Positions 8,615 through 17,401 are shown, counted from the first letter of the stretch. The stretch: DNA of 64,000 nucleotides from Phycisphaerae bacterium (GCA_022072445.1 JAJVHV010000003.1:73204-137203); one strand, 5' to 3'. Notes: generated by a model from the sequence alone, not told the origin. A program made the numbers and translations.

Positions 8615-9690
8615 GATTCGACGTTGATCCGGACATCCGTCGGGCGACGACGCCCGACACGGCTCTGTACACCGATCCGGCCGTGTGGGCCGCGCAGCGC
8701 GGCAGTATTTTCGCGCGCAGCTGGCAACTCGTGGGTCATGCCGACCAGGTTCGCGTTCCCGGACAGGTTCAGCCGCTGACGCTGCTGGAGGGCTGCCTGG
8801 ACGAACCGTTGCTGCTGACGCGCGACCACCAGGACCGGCGGCACTGCCTCTCCAACGTCTGCACGCACCGCGGCACGCTGGTGTGCGAGCACGGCGGCGT
8901 GGAGCGCAGCCTGCGCTGCCGCTACCACGGCCGGCGCTTCGCGCTGGACGGTACGTTTCAGCACATGCCGGAGTTTGAAGGCGCGGTTGGTTTCCCGAGC
9001 GAAGCGGACAATCTGCCGCGCTTGGCGCTCGAGGCGTTTGGCCCGTTGCTGTTCACCTCGCTACAGCCGGCCGTGGAATTCAGCGCTTGGATGGAGCCCG
9101 TGCGGCAGCGCGTCGGCTGGCTGCCGCTCGACGCGGCCCGCTTCGACGCGTCCCGCTCGCGCGACTATCTGGTCGGCGCGAACTGGGCGCTCTACTGCGA
9201 GAATTATCTGGAGGGGTTTCACATCCCGTTCGTGCACGCCGGCCTGGCCGAGGCGCTCGACTACGGCGCGTACCGCACGGAGCTGTTCCGCTACTGCAAC
9301 CTCCAGGTCGGCGTGGGGCGCGGCGGCGAGGCGGTGTTTGAACTGCCGCGTTCAAGCCCGGACCATGGGCAGGCGATCGTCGGCTACTACTTCTGGCTCT
9401 TCCCGAATCTGATGCTGAACTTCTATCCGTGGGGGCTTTCGGTCAACGTAGTCAAGCCGCTGACGACCGACCGCACGCGCGTCTCGTTTCTCAGCTACGT
9501 CTGGGACGAGTCCAAGCTCGAGCTCGGAGCCGGAGCCCAGCTCGACCGCGTCGAGCGCGAAGACGAATCGGTCGTCGAATCGGTGCAGCGCGGCGTCCGG
9601 GCGCGGCTCTACCGTCACGGGCGCTACTCTCCCACGCGCGAGCAGGGCACGCATCACTTTCACCGTCTGCTGGCCGAGTTCATGAGCTGA
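8611..9690 (+). CDS. Rieske [2Fe-2S] aromatic ring-hydroxylating oxygenase, alpha-subunit type
   Basis: 359 residues starting at GTG 8611, with a GGAGG-like site at 8599-8603 and a GTGA overlap with the upstream stop. Rieske ligands are visible as C84-T-H86 and C103-R-Y-H106. The catalytic domain has the ENYLEGFHIPFVH segment with H204 and H209 as probable mononuclear iron ligands; a later Asp/Glu-rich segment could supply the acidic ligand. The layout fits alpha subunits of the CntA/choline-monooxygenase-like branch, which hydroxylate quaternary amines or aromatic substrates. Substrate cannot be read from sequence. No reductase or ferredoxin gene is next to it, so electrons must come from elsewhere. 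Confidence 0.92.
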   Translation: MRFDVDPDIRRATTPDTALYTDPAVWAAQRGSIFARSWQLVGHADQVRVPGQVQPLTLLEGCLDEPLLLTRDHQDRRHCLSNVCTHRGTLVCEHGGVERSLRCRYHGRRFALDGTFQHMPEFEGAVGFPSEADNLPRLALEAFGPLLFTSLQPAVEFSAWMEPVRQRVGWLPLDAARFDASRSRDYLVGANWALYCENYLEGFHIPFVHAGLAEALDYGAYRTELFRYCNLQVGVGRGGEAVFELPRSSPDHGQAIVGYYFWLFPNLMLNFYPWGLSVNVVKPLTTDRTRVSFLSYVWDESKLELGAGAQLDRVEREDESVVESVQRGVRARLYRHGRYSPTREQGTHHFHRLLAEFMS

Positions 9691-9768
9691 AGCCGCGGCC
9701 GGCGCGGAGTGCTTGATTCAGCGCCGGACCGAACATACGCTCCACCCGCAGGCGCAGGAGATCCGTGA

Positions 9769-10308
9769 GTGTCCAGGGAGTGGCAGGTATCGCGGCATGG
9801 CGAGCGCTGCGTGGCGTGTGGCCGGCAGTTCGCCGACGACGAGACCTTTCAGGCGCGGCTCTACGAGTCGGCGGCCGAAGGGTACGAACGGCGTGACTAC
9901 TGCCTCGCTTGCCCGGCGCAGGAACCGACACCCGCCGTGGGCACGTGGAAAACAAAGCGCCCGCCGCGCAGCGCACCGCGGCCGCAGCCCTTCGACCGCG
10001 AGGCGATATTTGATTTCTTCGTGCGGCTGGAGGGCGCGGACTCACCCGAGAAAGTCCAGTTGCGCTTCGCCCTGGCGCTGTTCTTGTGGCGGAAGAAACT
10101 CCTGCGCTTCGAGCGCACGCACGACGCACAAGGCGGCGAGGAGTGGCATTTCAGTCAGACCGGCACCGACGCCACGTTCGTGGTCGCGCGGCCGGCCCTG
10201 GATGAAGACGAAATCGAGCGGCTCAGCCAACAGCTCGAACAGCTCATGGCGGGCGAACTGGCGCGCCCCGGCGAGACCGTCAGCTCGGTGGACCCGGCGA
10301 ATGCGTAG
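9769..10308 (+). CDS. Small Cys-rich protein of unknown function
   Basis: 179 residues starting at GTG 9769, 8 nt after an AGGAG site. An N-terminal four-cysteine element (CVACG near residue 16, CLAC near 46) probably binds zinc. The middle has a helical FDREAIFDFFVRLEGADSP segment and the C-terminal part is acidic. I do not recognise a named family, although short proteins with this Cys arrangement, SPEKVQLRFALALFLWRKK and a WHFS-type ending are reminiscent of conserved planctomycete hypotheticals. Its stop overlaps the start of the downstream lipoprotein gene. Confidence 0.8.
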   Translation: MSREWQVSRHGERCVACGRQFADDETFQARLYESAAEGYERRDYCLACPAQEPTPAVGTWKTKRPPRSAPRPQPFDREAIFDFFVRLEGADSPEKVQLRFALALFLWRKKLLRFERTHDAQGGEEWHFSQTGTDATFVVARPALDEDEIERLSQQLEQLMAGELARPGETVSSVDPANA

Positions 10309-11221
10309 CCCGCCTCCAGCGCGCCCGCGATCGTCACATCCATGCCGGTACACGCTCGCCGTCGCCGCCGGCGCGGCATTGCTCGCGGCGCTGTGCGGCT
10401 GCAACGGGTCGTCGGTCGAGGCGATTCCGCCGCGCGACGTGGGCGAAGCCCTGCGGCGGATCAATGAGAATTTCGCGCGCCTCGACCAGCCGTTGCTGTG
10501 CCGATCGGCGCTGGTCAGCTTCAGCTACCGCGATCCGGCGGGGCAGGCGCGGCGCTACATTGCGCAGCCCGCCGCGCTGATCTACCGCGCGCCGCGCTGC
10601 CTCTATTTTGACATCAAGGGGATCGGCGGAAGTGTGGCGCGGGTCGGGTCGAACGACGAGCGCTATTGGCTCTGGGTCGAGCCCGAAGTCAGCACGATGT
10701 GGTGGGGCACGTGGGCCGACGCGGGCGGCGCGCCGCCGGCAGAGCTGCCTTTGCCGCCCGATCAGCTCTTCGACGCGCTCATGCTTCGGCCGCTCAGCGC
10801 GGAGCTGCCCGATTCGCTGGCGGCGCTGCTGCGGCTGCGCGGCGAAGATCATCGGCTGATCTATGTTCGCGTTGACGACGACGGCCGCACCAGCGTGGCC
10901 CGCGAGATCGTTCTGTCGCCGAAGTTCCCCTATCTTCCGACCCAGATCGCCGACTGGGACGCGGACGGGCGGCAAACGATGCGGGCCGAGCTGGGCGAGT
11001 ACAAGCGGGTCGGACCGGATGGCCCTTACACCGCGCGGCGCTACGTCGTCCGCTGGCCGGCCAACGCCGCCGAGTTGCGGCTCGACCTGCCCAGTGCCAT
11101 CTTCCGCCCCGACCAGCCCGAATTCTCCGACTTTCCCGCGCGGCCCCCGGTGGCCCGCGTTGAGCGGCTGACGCCGGCGGTGCGGCCCACGGGCAGTGAG
11201 GAAGCGACGGACGCACCTTGA
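10301..11221 (+). CDS. Lipoprotein, possibly LolA/LolB-like fold
   Basis: 306 residues from ATG 10301, overlapping the previous stop by 8 nt. The open frame extends further upstream, but only as a shadow of the previous gene. The N-terminus is Arg/Pro-rich, then a hydrophobic stretch ends in LAALCGC, a lipobox. The mature part starts with an amphipathic helix (VGEALRRINENFARLDQPL) followed by strands (ALVSFSYRDPAGQARRYI, RCLYFDIKGIGGSVARVG, RYWLWVEPEVSTMWWG). That pattern is similar to LolA/LolB-type periplasmic lipid-binding proteins; this is inferred from pattern only. The next gene starts at or just after its stop. Confidence 0.75.
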   Translation: MRSPPPARPRSSHPCRYTLAVAAGAALLAALCGCNGSSVEAIPPRDVGEALRRINENFARLDQPLLCRSALVSFSYRDPAGQARRYIAQPAALIYRAPRCLYFDIKGIGGSVARVGSNDERYWLWVEPEVSTMWWGTWADAGGAPPAELPLPPDQLFDALMLRPLSAELPDSLAALLRLRGEDHRLIYVRVDDDGRTSVAREIVLSPKFPYLPTQIADWDADGRQTMRAELGEYKRVGPDGPYTARRYVVRWPANAAELRLDLPSAIFRPDQPEFSDFPARPPVARVERLTPAVRPTGSEEATDAP

Positions 11222-12948
11222 CAGTCACCATGGCGGCAACGGGTGAACGCGGGCGGCCGCGCAGTCGGGCCGCGCGAGCCGTGCTCTTGCTGGCGGGGCT
11301 GAACGGCGCCGCGCTTCTTCCATCCTGGGCCGGCGCGGCTCAGGAGGTCGCCAGCCGACCGGCGCGGACGCTCGAAGTGCGGGTCGGCGCCGCCGAGCGC
11401 TTCCTGTGGCTGTCGCTGCGCGACGCCGCCGGTTCGCACCTCTTCGGCCGCGAGGTCAATCGGCCGTTCAGCCCAGGGCTTCCGCTCCAGCGCGGCGTCA
11501 AGGCGCTTCAGCCGGTCGGCGACGGGCGGGAAGTGCTGGTTTTCTTCGACGATCATTCGTTGCATCGCTTCCGTGACGGAGACTTCAGCGCCGAGCGCGA
11601 TCTGCCGGCGCGCGACCTGCCGCTTGCGCTCGCCGCCGATGGCTCCGGCCTGTATGCGATCGTGCGGGCCGCGACCGCCGCCGCCATTCGAGTCCCGATC
11701 GTCCCCGAGAGCGATGCCGCCACGCCGACGCAGCCCTTCGAAGATCCGTTCGATCCCGGCGAGAGCCCGCTGGCGCTGGTCGCGTACCGGCGCGGCGTCT
11801 GGCGTCCGCTGGCCCGGCTCCCCGCCGATCTCGATGCGCCCGATGCGCCACGGCTCGGCGTGCTGGATGACGCCGCGGCGATCTTCCTGCTCGCCGAACG
11901 CGGCGTGTCGAGCCAGACGCTGCGGCGCGACGGGAGCTGGTCGCAACGGGAGGAACTGTTCGCCTGCAGCGCGCTGGGCGCCTGGCCGCTGCTGTTCGAT
12001 CAGGTGCCCTACCTCGCGACCGTCGAGCGCGGCGCCGACGGCGCGCCGCAGTTGCACGCGTATCGGCGGCTCGGGGGTGCTTGGCTGCCGGCGTCGCTTG
12101 AGGGCTCGCCGCTTCCCGTCGGCGTCAAGCCCGAGCGTATCGAGCACCCGTTCGCCTTCAATCAGCACGTCGGCGCGCTCGTCCGCGACGAAGCCGACCA
12201 CGCGTATCTCCAGTTCTACCGCGTGGGCGAACCGGTCAGCATGCCGACCGTCACCATCGCCGACCTGCTCAGCCAGCGCCCGCCGACCTCCTGGGTGCCG
12301 TTTCAGACGCTGATGCTGGTCGTGCTGTTCGGCGTGTTCGCGACGTTGTTTGTATTCCGGCGCGACAGCATGGTCGCGACCATCCCCCTGCCCGCCGAGT
12401 GGGAGCTGGCGCTCACCTCGCGGCGGGTGGGCGCGTGGCTCGTCGATGCATTCCCGTTCACGGTCGGCGCAACGTTTGCGCTCCGCACGGCCGGTGGGCT
12501 TCACGCGTCGCTTCTCGACCCCGACCTGTGGCGCGAGTGGGCCGCCGTCCTCCAGGCACTCACGAAATGGGCCATCGTCGGCGACATCGCACAGATTGCG
12601 CCGCTGCCGGGCAACCCGCTGCTGTGGTGGGCACTCAGCGCCGGCGGCTTCACAGCCTACGCGCTGATCATGGAGCTCATCGCCGGGCGCACGATCGGAA
12701 AGCTGCTCTTCGGCGTCCACGTCATCAGCTCGCACGGCGGCCGGCCGCGACTGGGGCAGGTCTTCATCCGCAACGTCGCGCGGCTGCTGGAACTGGTGCC
12801 GCCGCTGTGGGCGATCAGCTTCCTGGCGGTGCTGACGCGCAATCGCCAGCGACTGGGCGACATTTTCGCACGGACCGTCTGCGTCCAACGCGCGACGATC
12901 GCCCCGGACTCATCCGGCAGCGACCCGCCCAACGCCGATCCGCCCTGA
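11218..12948 (+). CDS. RDD family membrane protein with large N-terminal extracytoplasmic region
   Basis: 576 residues. A TTG at 11218 overlaps the upstream stop; an ATG at 11230 is an equally possible start four codons later. An N-terminal signal-like segment (AVLLLAGLNGAALLPSWAGA) is followed by about 330 residues of repetitive beta-type sequence that could form a propeller. A membrane segment follows near residue 365 (FQTLMLVVLFGVFATLFVF). The C-terminal RDD domain starts at SRRVGAWLVDAFPF and ends with GRTIGKLLFGVHVI and NRQRLGDIFARTVCVQR. RDD proteins are small membrane proteins of uncertain transport role. The extra N-terminal region is unusual for RDD families of about 150-300 residues. 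Confidence 0.8.
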   Translation: MTVTMAATGERGRPRSRAARAVLLLAGLNGAALLPSWAGAAQEVASRPARTLEVRVGAAERFLWLSLRDAAGSHLFGREVNRPFSPGLPLQRGVKALQPVGDGREVLVFFDDHSLHRFRDGDFSAERDLPARDLPLALAADGSGLYAIVRAATAAAIRVPIVPESDAATPTQPFEDPFDPGESPLALVAYRRGVWRPLARLPADLDAPDAPRLGVLDDAAAIFLLAERGVSSQTLRRDGSWSQREELFACSALGAWPLLFDQVPYLATVERGADGAPQLHAYRRLGGAWLPASLEGSPLPVGVKPERIEHPFAFNQHVGALVRDEADHAYLQFYRVGEPVSMPTVTIADLLSQRPPTSWVPFQTLMLVVLFGVFATLFVFRRDSMVATIPLPAEWELALTSRRVGAWLVDAFPFTVGATFALRTAGGLHASLLDPDLWREWAAVLQALTKWAIVGDIAQIAPLPGNPLLWWALSAGGFTAYALIMELIAGRTIGKLLFGVHVISSHGGRPRLGQVFIRNVARLLELVPPLWAISFLAVLTRNRQRLGDIFARTVCVQRATIAPDSSGSDPPNADPP

Positions 12949-13013
12949 GCAGGCGAGTTATTTGAGGACCCAACCCGACGAGCCGATGGTCCCAGAGAGA
13001 CTGAGAGTCTTTC

Positions 13014-13078
13014 GGGTGGAGCGGGCATCCTGCCCGCTCTTGCAGTGCCGCTCGGCAGGCACGATGCCTGCCCCACCC
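13014..13078. repeat. Dispersed palindromic repeat, copy 1
   Basis: Two hairpins sit in tandem: GAGCGGGCA-TCC-TGCCCGCTC (13019-13039) and GGCAGGCA-CGA-TGCCTGCC (13054-13072). They are enclosed by the terminal inverted repeat GGGTGG (13014-13019) and CCACCC (13073-13078). The core GGGTGGAGCGGGCATCCTGC recurs with few changes at 23502 and 25709. All copies are intergenic. Confidence 0.65.
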
Positions 13079-13162
13079 CATTCTTTCTCAGCCTCGCAGG
13101 CGCGGGGCGTCGCTCGGCGCAGTTTCGGCCGGTGGCGGCGGCGCGGTTTCGACGGAGCGCGC

Positions 13163-14188
13163 GTGAACTACTACGGACAGTTCGGCCTGGATCGACCGCC
13201 CTTCGACGCGCGCGTCGAGCCGGACGTATTCTTCCGCGGTCCGGCTCAGGAGGCCGCGCTGGCAACGGCGCTCTTCGTCATTCGCGCGCGCAAAGGCGTC
13301 GGCGTGATCATCGGCGAACCGGGCTGCGGCAAGACGACACTGCTGCAAACGGTCGCACGGTTGATCGCCGACGAGGTTCACGTGCTCAGGCACCCGCGTG
13401 TGGGGGGCGGGCAGGTCGACGTGCTGGACGATGACCGATGGCCGTGGGCGACGCGCGAAGGCGACGCGCCGGCCCGGCGCGCCGTCGCCGTGCTTGTTGA
13501 CGGCGCCGAGCATCTGGCGCCCGGCGCGATTCGGCGCATCGGCGAGATCGCTTCATGGATATCGGACGCTCCCGGCGCCGACGCCACACTCCTGCTGGCC
13601 GGCGGCGCGTGCTTTGAGACGATGTTGGGCACACCGCAATGGCAGCGCCTGGCGCGGCGCGTCTTCCGCGTGACGCATCTCCAACCGCTGCCGGCAACGA
13701 TCGTGCCGGAGTACGTCGCGGCGCGGCTCTCCGCCGCGGGCGGCGGGCAGAGACCGGTTTTCTCGGCCGACGCGCTCGCGCTGCTCGCCCGGGTCTCGTG
13801 CGGCACGCCCGGCGAGATCAACCGGCTGTGCGATAACGCACTGATCGAAGCCTACGGCGAAGGAGCGACACAGGTGGCGACGCGGCACGTGCGGGCTGCC
13901 TCGCGACACCTCGGCGAGACACGTATGGTCCGCCGCGACGAGGCTGCGCGCGAGGGTTTGGCCGGCAGTCTTCGGTTCGAGCGTGCGGATCGGCCGCCCG
14001 CGCCCGACGGGCCGGGCGCCAGCCGGCGGGCGATCGGGCTCACGGATGACACACAGCGACGTTTGACCGCGCTGGCGACGCGCATGTCGCGGCTGACGGC
14101 GCCCTCGTGCCGCGTGGAGCTGAGCCAGTCCGCGGCGGGGCCGGGCCGAACCGGGGCGGAGCTGCGCCTCGCCGGGGCGGGCGATTGA
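13163..14188 (+). CDS. GspA/ExeA-type AAA ATPase
   Basis: 341 residues from GTG 13163, chosen because the family opening (NYYGQFGLDRPPFDARVEPDVFF) begins there; sequence upstream in frame is intergenic repeat. Walker A GEPGCGKT lies at residues 51-58, a VLVDGAEHL Walker B-like strand near 115, and a helical C-terminal region ends GTPGEINRLCDNALIEAYGEG, the AAA_22/ExeA lid. In type II secretion loci GspA/ExeA helps assemble the secretin; stand-alone versions have unknown roles. Here no secretin genes are adjacent. The last 90 residues are Arg/Ala/Gly-rich without a peptidoglycan-binding domain. Confidence 0.85.
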   Translation: MNYYGQFGLDRPPFDARVEPDVFFRGPAQEAALATALFVIRARKGVGVIIGEPGCGKTTLLQTVARLIADEVHVLRHPRVGGGQVDVLDDDRWPWATREGDAPARRAVAVLVDGAEHLAPGAIRRIGEIASWISDAPGADATLLLAGGACFETMLGTPQWQRLARRVFRVTHLQPLPATIVPEYVAARLSAAGGGQRPVFSADALALLARVSCGTPGEINRLCDNALIEAYGEGATQVATRHVRAASRHLGETRMVRRDEAAREGLAGSLRFERADRPPAPDGPGASRRAIGLTDDTQRRLTALATRMSRLTAPSCRVELSQSAAGPGRTGAELRLAGAGD

Positions 14189-14279
14189 CGCCGTCGCCGG
14201 CGACCGGCAGGATGGTCGCGGCGTTGGGTTTCCAGCGGCAGCCGCGAGGGCGCGCATCCATCGGCGAGGACGCACATCG

Positions 14280-14603
14280 ATGCCCAAGACAATCATGATC
14301 GACCTGGACGGAGTGATCTGCTCGGAAGAGCGCGCGTTCGAGCGGCCGCTGGCGACGCCGATCGCCGGGGCGCGCGAAGCGCTCGAAGCGCTGCGGAAAG
14401 AGGGTCACACGATCGTGATCTACACGGCCCGCGGCTGGCCCGAGTTTCGCGTGACGGCGCAGTGGCTTGCGCAGCACGGCATTCCCTATGACGGCCTGCA
14501 CATGGGCAAGCCGATCGCCGACCTGTGGATTGACGACCGGGCCGTGCGGTTCACAGGCTGGGAACAGACGCTGGGCGACGTGCGGACGATTCTGGGGCGG
14601 TAG
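14280..14603 (+). CDS. Small HAD-family phosphatase
   Basis: 107 residues, complete. HAD motif I is DLDGVIC (residues 8-14), motif II the Thr of IVIYTARG (46-53), the motif III lysine in HMGKPIADL, and motif IV the DD of WIDDRAVRF. The nucleophile and acid/base aspartates are both in place (D8 and D10). Short cap-less HADs of this length occur as capsule-biosynthesis or sugar-phosphate phosphatases and as uncharacterised hydrolases; the substrate is not clear. It stands between the ATPase upstream and the ATPase/DUF4276 pair downstream with separate intergenic gaps. Confidence 0.88.
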   Translation: MPKTIMIDLDGVICSEERAFERPLATPIAGAREALEALRKEGHTIVIYTARGWPEFRVTAQWLAQHGIPYDGLHMGKPIADLWIDDRAVRFTGWEQTLGDVRTILGR

Positions 14604-14724
14604 GATCAGCGCAGCCAATCGGGGCGCGGCGGTCGAAACCATCCCGACGTGGTATCATGCCAAGCTGTCGGCGGCGCATTGGGACTCGCGTCGAGCGCTC
14701 CGGCGGCCGACCGAGGTGCGCCAG

Positions 14725-15897
14725 GTGATCGAGTCGATTTCGCTTCAAAACGTGCTCTCGTTCGGCCCCGCGGAGAACACACTCGAACTCAGGCCGCTCA
14801 ATGTCCTGATCGGCGCCAACGGCTCCGGTAAGTCCAATGTGCTGGAGGTGTTGTACCTCTTGAGTCGGCTTCCGGCCGCGGGCCCTGAGGTGTCGTTGCC
14901 AATTGTGGATTGGATTTGGAAGGGTGGCGCGCCCGACGCGTTGGGCCGAGTCGAAGTGCTGCTGAGGGGAATCGAGTCATCGCGTTCGCCGTTCCTTCGG
15001 CATCGGCTTAGTTTTCACGCGGTCGCGCAGAGATTTACGGTGGACGACGAAGCGATCGAGAACTCAGAGATCACGGACCCGCGCGCGACGCGACCGTTTT
15101 TCTTCTTCAAGTATGACCATGGAAAAGCCCTGTTTGCCGGCCCGGGTGATGACCAGCAACCGAAGCGCACGCTTCGCCGCGAGGACCTTGATTCCGAGCG
15201 ATCCGTGCTCGCGCAACGCAATGACCCGGACGAGTATCCGGAGATTGCGCACGTGCGGGCATTGTACGAGGGCATTCGTGTTTATCGCGACATCAGCTTC
15301 GGGCCGCGCTCACCCACCCGGCAGCCGCAACGGACAGACCTGTCGGCCCGAGCGTTGCTGGAGGACGGCTCAAACCTGGGGCTGATTCTGAGCCGACTCC
15401 GGGCTCACGCGCCGTCGCGAAAGCGGCTCGAAAGCCTGTTGAAGCAGTTCTATGAGTCGGCGGATGGCGTCGACGTCCAGATCGAAGGCGGAACCGCCCA
15501 AATCTACCTGGCCGAGTCGAACTGGACTACGCCCGCGACGCGCCTTTCCGACGGCACGATGCGCTGGCTGACGCTGCTCGCCATCCTGCTTGATCCGACG
15601 CCGCCGAAAGTCGTGTGTCTCGACGAGCCCGATCTCGGACTTCACCCCGACATCATCCCTGCGCTCGCCGATCTGCTGCTCGAAGCGAGTGAGCGGATGC
15701 AGGTCGTCGTGACGACCCACTCAGACGAATTGGTGGATGCACTTAGCGCGCGTCCGGAGTGCATCGTCGTCTGCGAGCGCGTCGACGGGGCAACCGTGAC
15801 GCGCCGACTCAATCCGGGCGAACTGAAGACCCGGTTGGAGAAGTACTCGCTCGGCGAATTGTGGAACAGCGGCGAGATCGGGGGGCGGCGGTTTTGA
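14725..15897 (+). CDS. RecF/OLD-like AAA ATPase (AAA_15/AAA_21), first gene of a DUF4276 pair
   Basis: 390 residues from GTG 14725, preceded by GAGG at 14713-14716 with 8-nt spacing; GTG 14716 is an alternative. The N-terminus is the SMC/RecF-like strand-loop (ISLQNVLSFGPAENTLEL) running into Walker A GANGSGKS (30-37). The ABC-type signature region (LSDGTMRWLTLLAILL) precedes Walker B CLDEPDLGLHPD (about 298-309). An H-loop TTHSDELVDAL follows. This fold appears in OLD, GajA, AriA, AbiL and other defence ATPases as well as in RecF-like housekeeping proteins. It lacks a fused TOPRIM domain; the partner DUF4276 protein, translated from an overlapping TTGA, may supply one. Function inferred, not shown. 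Confidence 0.88.
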   Translation: MIESISLQNVLSFGPAENTLELRPLNVLIGANGSGKSNVLEVLYLLSRLPAAGPEVSLPIVDWIWKGGAPDALGRVEVLLRGIESSRSPFLRHRLSFHAVAQRFTVDDEAIENSEITDPRATRPFFFFKYDHGKALFAGPGDDQQPKRTLRREDLDSERSVLAQRNDPDEYPEIAHVRALYEGIRVYRDISFGPRSPTRQPQRTDLSARALLEDGSNLGLILSRLRAHAPSRKRLESLLKQFYESADGVDVQIEGGTAQIYLAESNWTTPATRLSDGTMRWLTLLAILLDPTPPKVVCLDEPDLGLHPDIIPALADLLLEASERMQVVVTTHSDELVDALSARPECIVVCERVDGATVTRRLNPGELKTRLEKYSLGELWNSGEIGGRRF

Positions 15898-16517
15898 GCT
15901 GGACGGTGTACGTCGAGGGCGGCGGGCAGAGCAAGGACCTTCGCACGCGCTGCCGCGAGGGGTTTCATCAGTTCCTCAAGCTCGTGGCCACATCGCGACA
16001 GCCGAAAATCGTCGCCTGCGGCAGCCGCCGTGACGCGTTTGATCGGTTCCGAATGGCGCTTTCGATTAACCCCAGCGGCGCGTGTCTGCTCCTGGTAGAC
16101 TCGGAGGAGGCAGTCACACACGGCGTTGATCCCTGGCAGCACGTCGCGCAACGCGAGGGCGATCGGTGGACCCGCCCGGAACGCGCCGCCGACGAACACC
16201 TGCACTTCATGGCGGTCTGCATGGAATCATGGCTCGTGGCCGACCCTGAGTCGCTCGCGCGCTTCTTCGGCCAGGATTCTCAAGCGAGTGCGATTCCGAA
16301 CAACGCCGATCTTGAATCACTTGATCGAGTGACGGTATTCAACGCGCTTCGAGCCGCGACGCGCGATACAACCAAGGGCGAGTTCACCAAGGGCAAGCTC
16401 TCGTTCGCCGCCCTGGGAGCCATCAGCGTCCAGGCCGTTCGCAAGCGCATGTCCTACTGCGAGCGATTCGTCAGCAGATTGACGTCGGAGGCACAAGTGC
16501 AGGTACGAAAGGACTGA
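15894..16517 (+). CDS. DUF4276 family protein (TOPRIM-like), partner of the ATPase
   Basis: 207 residues from a TTG at 15894 overlapping the upstream TGA, with a G-rich stretch (15881-15889) as a possible ribosome site. Family features seen: VYVEGGGQSKDLRTRCREGF at the N-terminus, VACGSRRDAFDRF, an acidic LLLVDSEEAV strand near residue 65, and HLHFMAVCMESWLVADPESLARFF. The conserved Glu of VEG and the DSE cluster fit a TOPRIM-like metal site. DUF4276 proteins are typically encoded next to AAA ATPases and are suspected nuclease effectors like RloB or AbiLii. The tight overlap argues for a stoichiometric complex. Length is normal for the family. Confidence 0.88.
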   Translation: MSWTVYVEGGGQSKDLRTRCREGFHQFLKLVATSRQPKIVACGSRRDAFDRFRMALSINPSGACLLLVDSEEAVTHGVDPWQHVAQREGDRWTRPERAADEHLHFMAVCMESWLVADPESLARFFGQDSQASAIPNNADLESLDRVTVFNALRAATRDTTKGEFTKGKLSFAALGAISVQAVRKRMSYCERFVSRLTSEAQVQVRKD

Positions 16518-16546
16518 ACGCACACGTCTGCGTCATGGAGGATGGC

Positions 16547-17401
16547 ATGAATCGTCAACCCGTCGCTGTCTTTGATTCCGGCCTGGGCGGCCTTTCCGTC
16601 GTGCGGCATCTGCGGCGGTTGCTGCCGCACGAGGACATCGTCTATTTCGGCGACACCGCGCGCGTGCCCTACGGCATCAAGTCTCAGCCGCCTGTCGTGC
16701 ACTTCGCGCTCGAGAACGCGCGGTTCCTTCAGCAGTTCGACCCGAAGCTCATCGCCGTCGCCTGCAACACCGTCAGCGCCCTGGCGCTGCCCGAGGTGGC
16801 CGAGGCGGTCGGCGTGCCGGTGGTCGGCGTGCTCGAGCCGGGGGCAAGAGCCGCCGCGACGCTGGCGGTCCGCGGCGGCGCGATCCTGCTGCTCGGCACC
16901 GAGGCGACCGTGTCGAGCGGCGCGTACGAGGCGGCTCTGACGCGGCTGGCGCCGGGGGTGCGCGTCATCGGCGTGCCGTGCCCGCTCTTCGTGCCGCTGG
17001 TGGAGGAGGGCCGCGTCGCGAGCGACCCGATAGTTGCGGCCGTGGCGCGCGAGTACCTCGCGCCGCTGCGCGGGCAGGACGTGCGCGTCGCAATCCTGGG
17101 CTGCACGCACTACCCGCTGCTGCGCGACGCGATCAGCGCCGCGCTGGGGGTCGGCGTCGAGATCGTGGACAGCGGACGCGAAACTTCGCACGCCATCCGC
17201 GACGCGCTGGCCGCGGCCGACGCCTTGAGCGACCCGCAGCACGTCGGTAGCATCCGCTGCTTCGTGAGCGACAACCCGGCGCGGTTCGGGCGGATCGGCT
17301 CGCGATTTCTCGAAGAGCCGATCGATGCCGTCGAACTCGTGCCACCCGAAGCCTACGTCGCCGCCGCCCTCGACGCCGCGCGCCAGGAACTCGGCCTGTA
17401 G
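16547..17401 (+). CDS. murI: Glutamate racemase
   Basis: 284 residues from ATG 16547, preceded by GGAGG at 16537-16541; an ATG at 16535 is in frame but leaves no ribosome site. Converts L-glutamate to D-glutamate for peptidoglycan. The catalytic pair is visible: C73 in VACNTVSA and C186 in GCTHYPLL, with D10 in FDSGLGGLSV and H188. The family motif YFGDTARVPYG is intact. It is followed by an overlapping HEAT-like lipoprotein gene and then pgeF, another peptidoglycan-linked gene. Confidence 0.96.
   Translation: MNRQPVAVFDSGLGGLSVVRHLRRLLPHEDIVYFGDTARVPYGIKSQPPVVHFALENARFLQQFDPKLIAVACNTVSALALPEVAEAVGVPVVGVLEPGARAAATLAVRGGAILLLGTEATVSSGAYEAALTRLAPGVRVIGVPCPLFVPLVEEGRVASDPIVAAVAREYLAPLRGQDVRVAILGCTHYPLLRDAISAALGVGVEIVDSGRETSHAIRDALAAADALSDPQHVGSIRCFVSDNPARFGRIGSRFLEEPIDAVELVPPEAYVAAALDAARQELGL

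Noticed and set aside
9699-9727. CCGGCGC/GCGCCGG inverted repeat after the Rieske gene as a terminator
   Set aside because: 15-nt loop, no T-run and the next gene's ribosome site close by; not persuasive.
13163-14188. Part of a type II secretion locus
   Set aside because: The ATPase resembles GspA/ExeA but no secretin, pseudopilin or Gsp gene is adjacent; the single pseudopilin at 30932 is far away.
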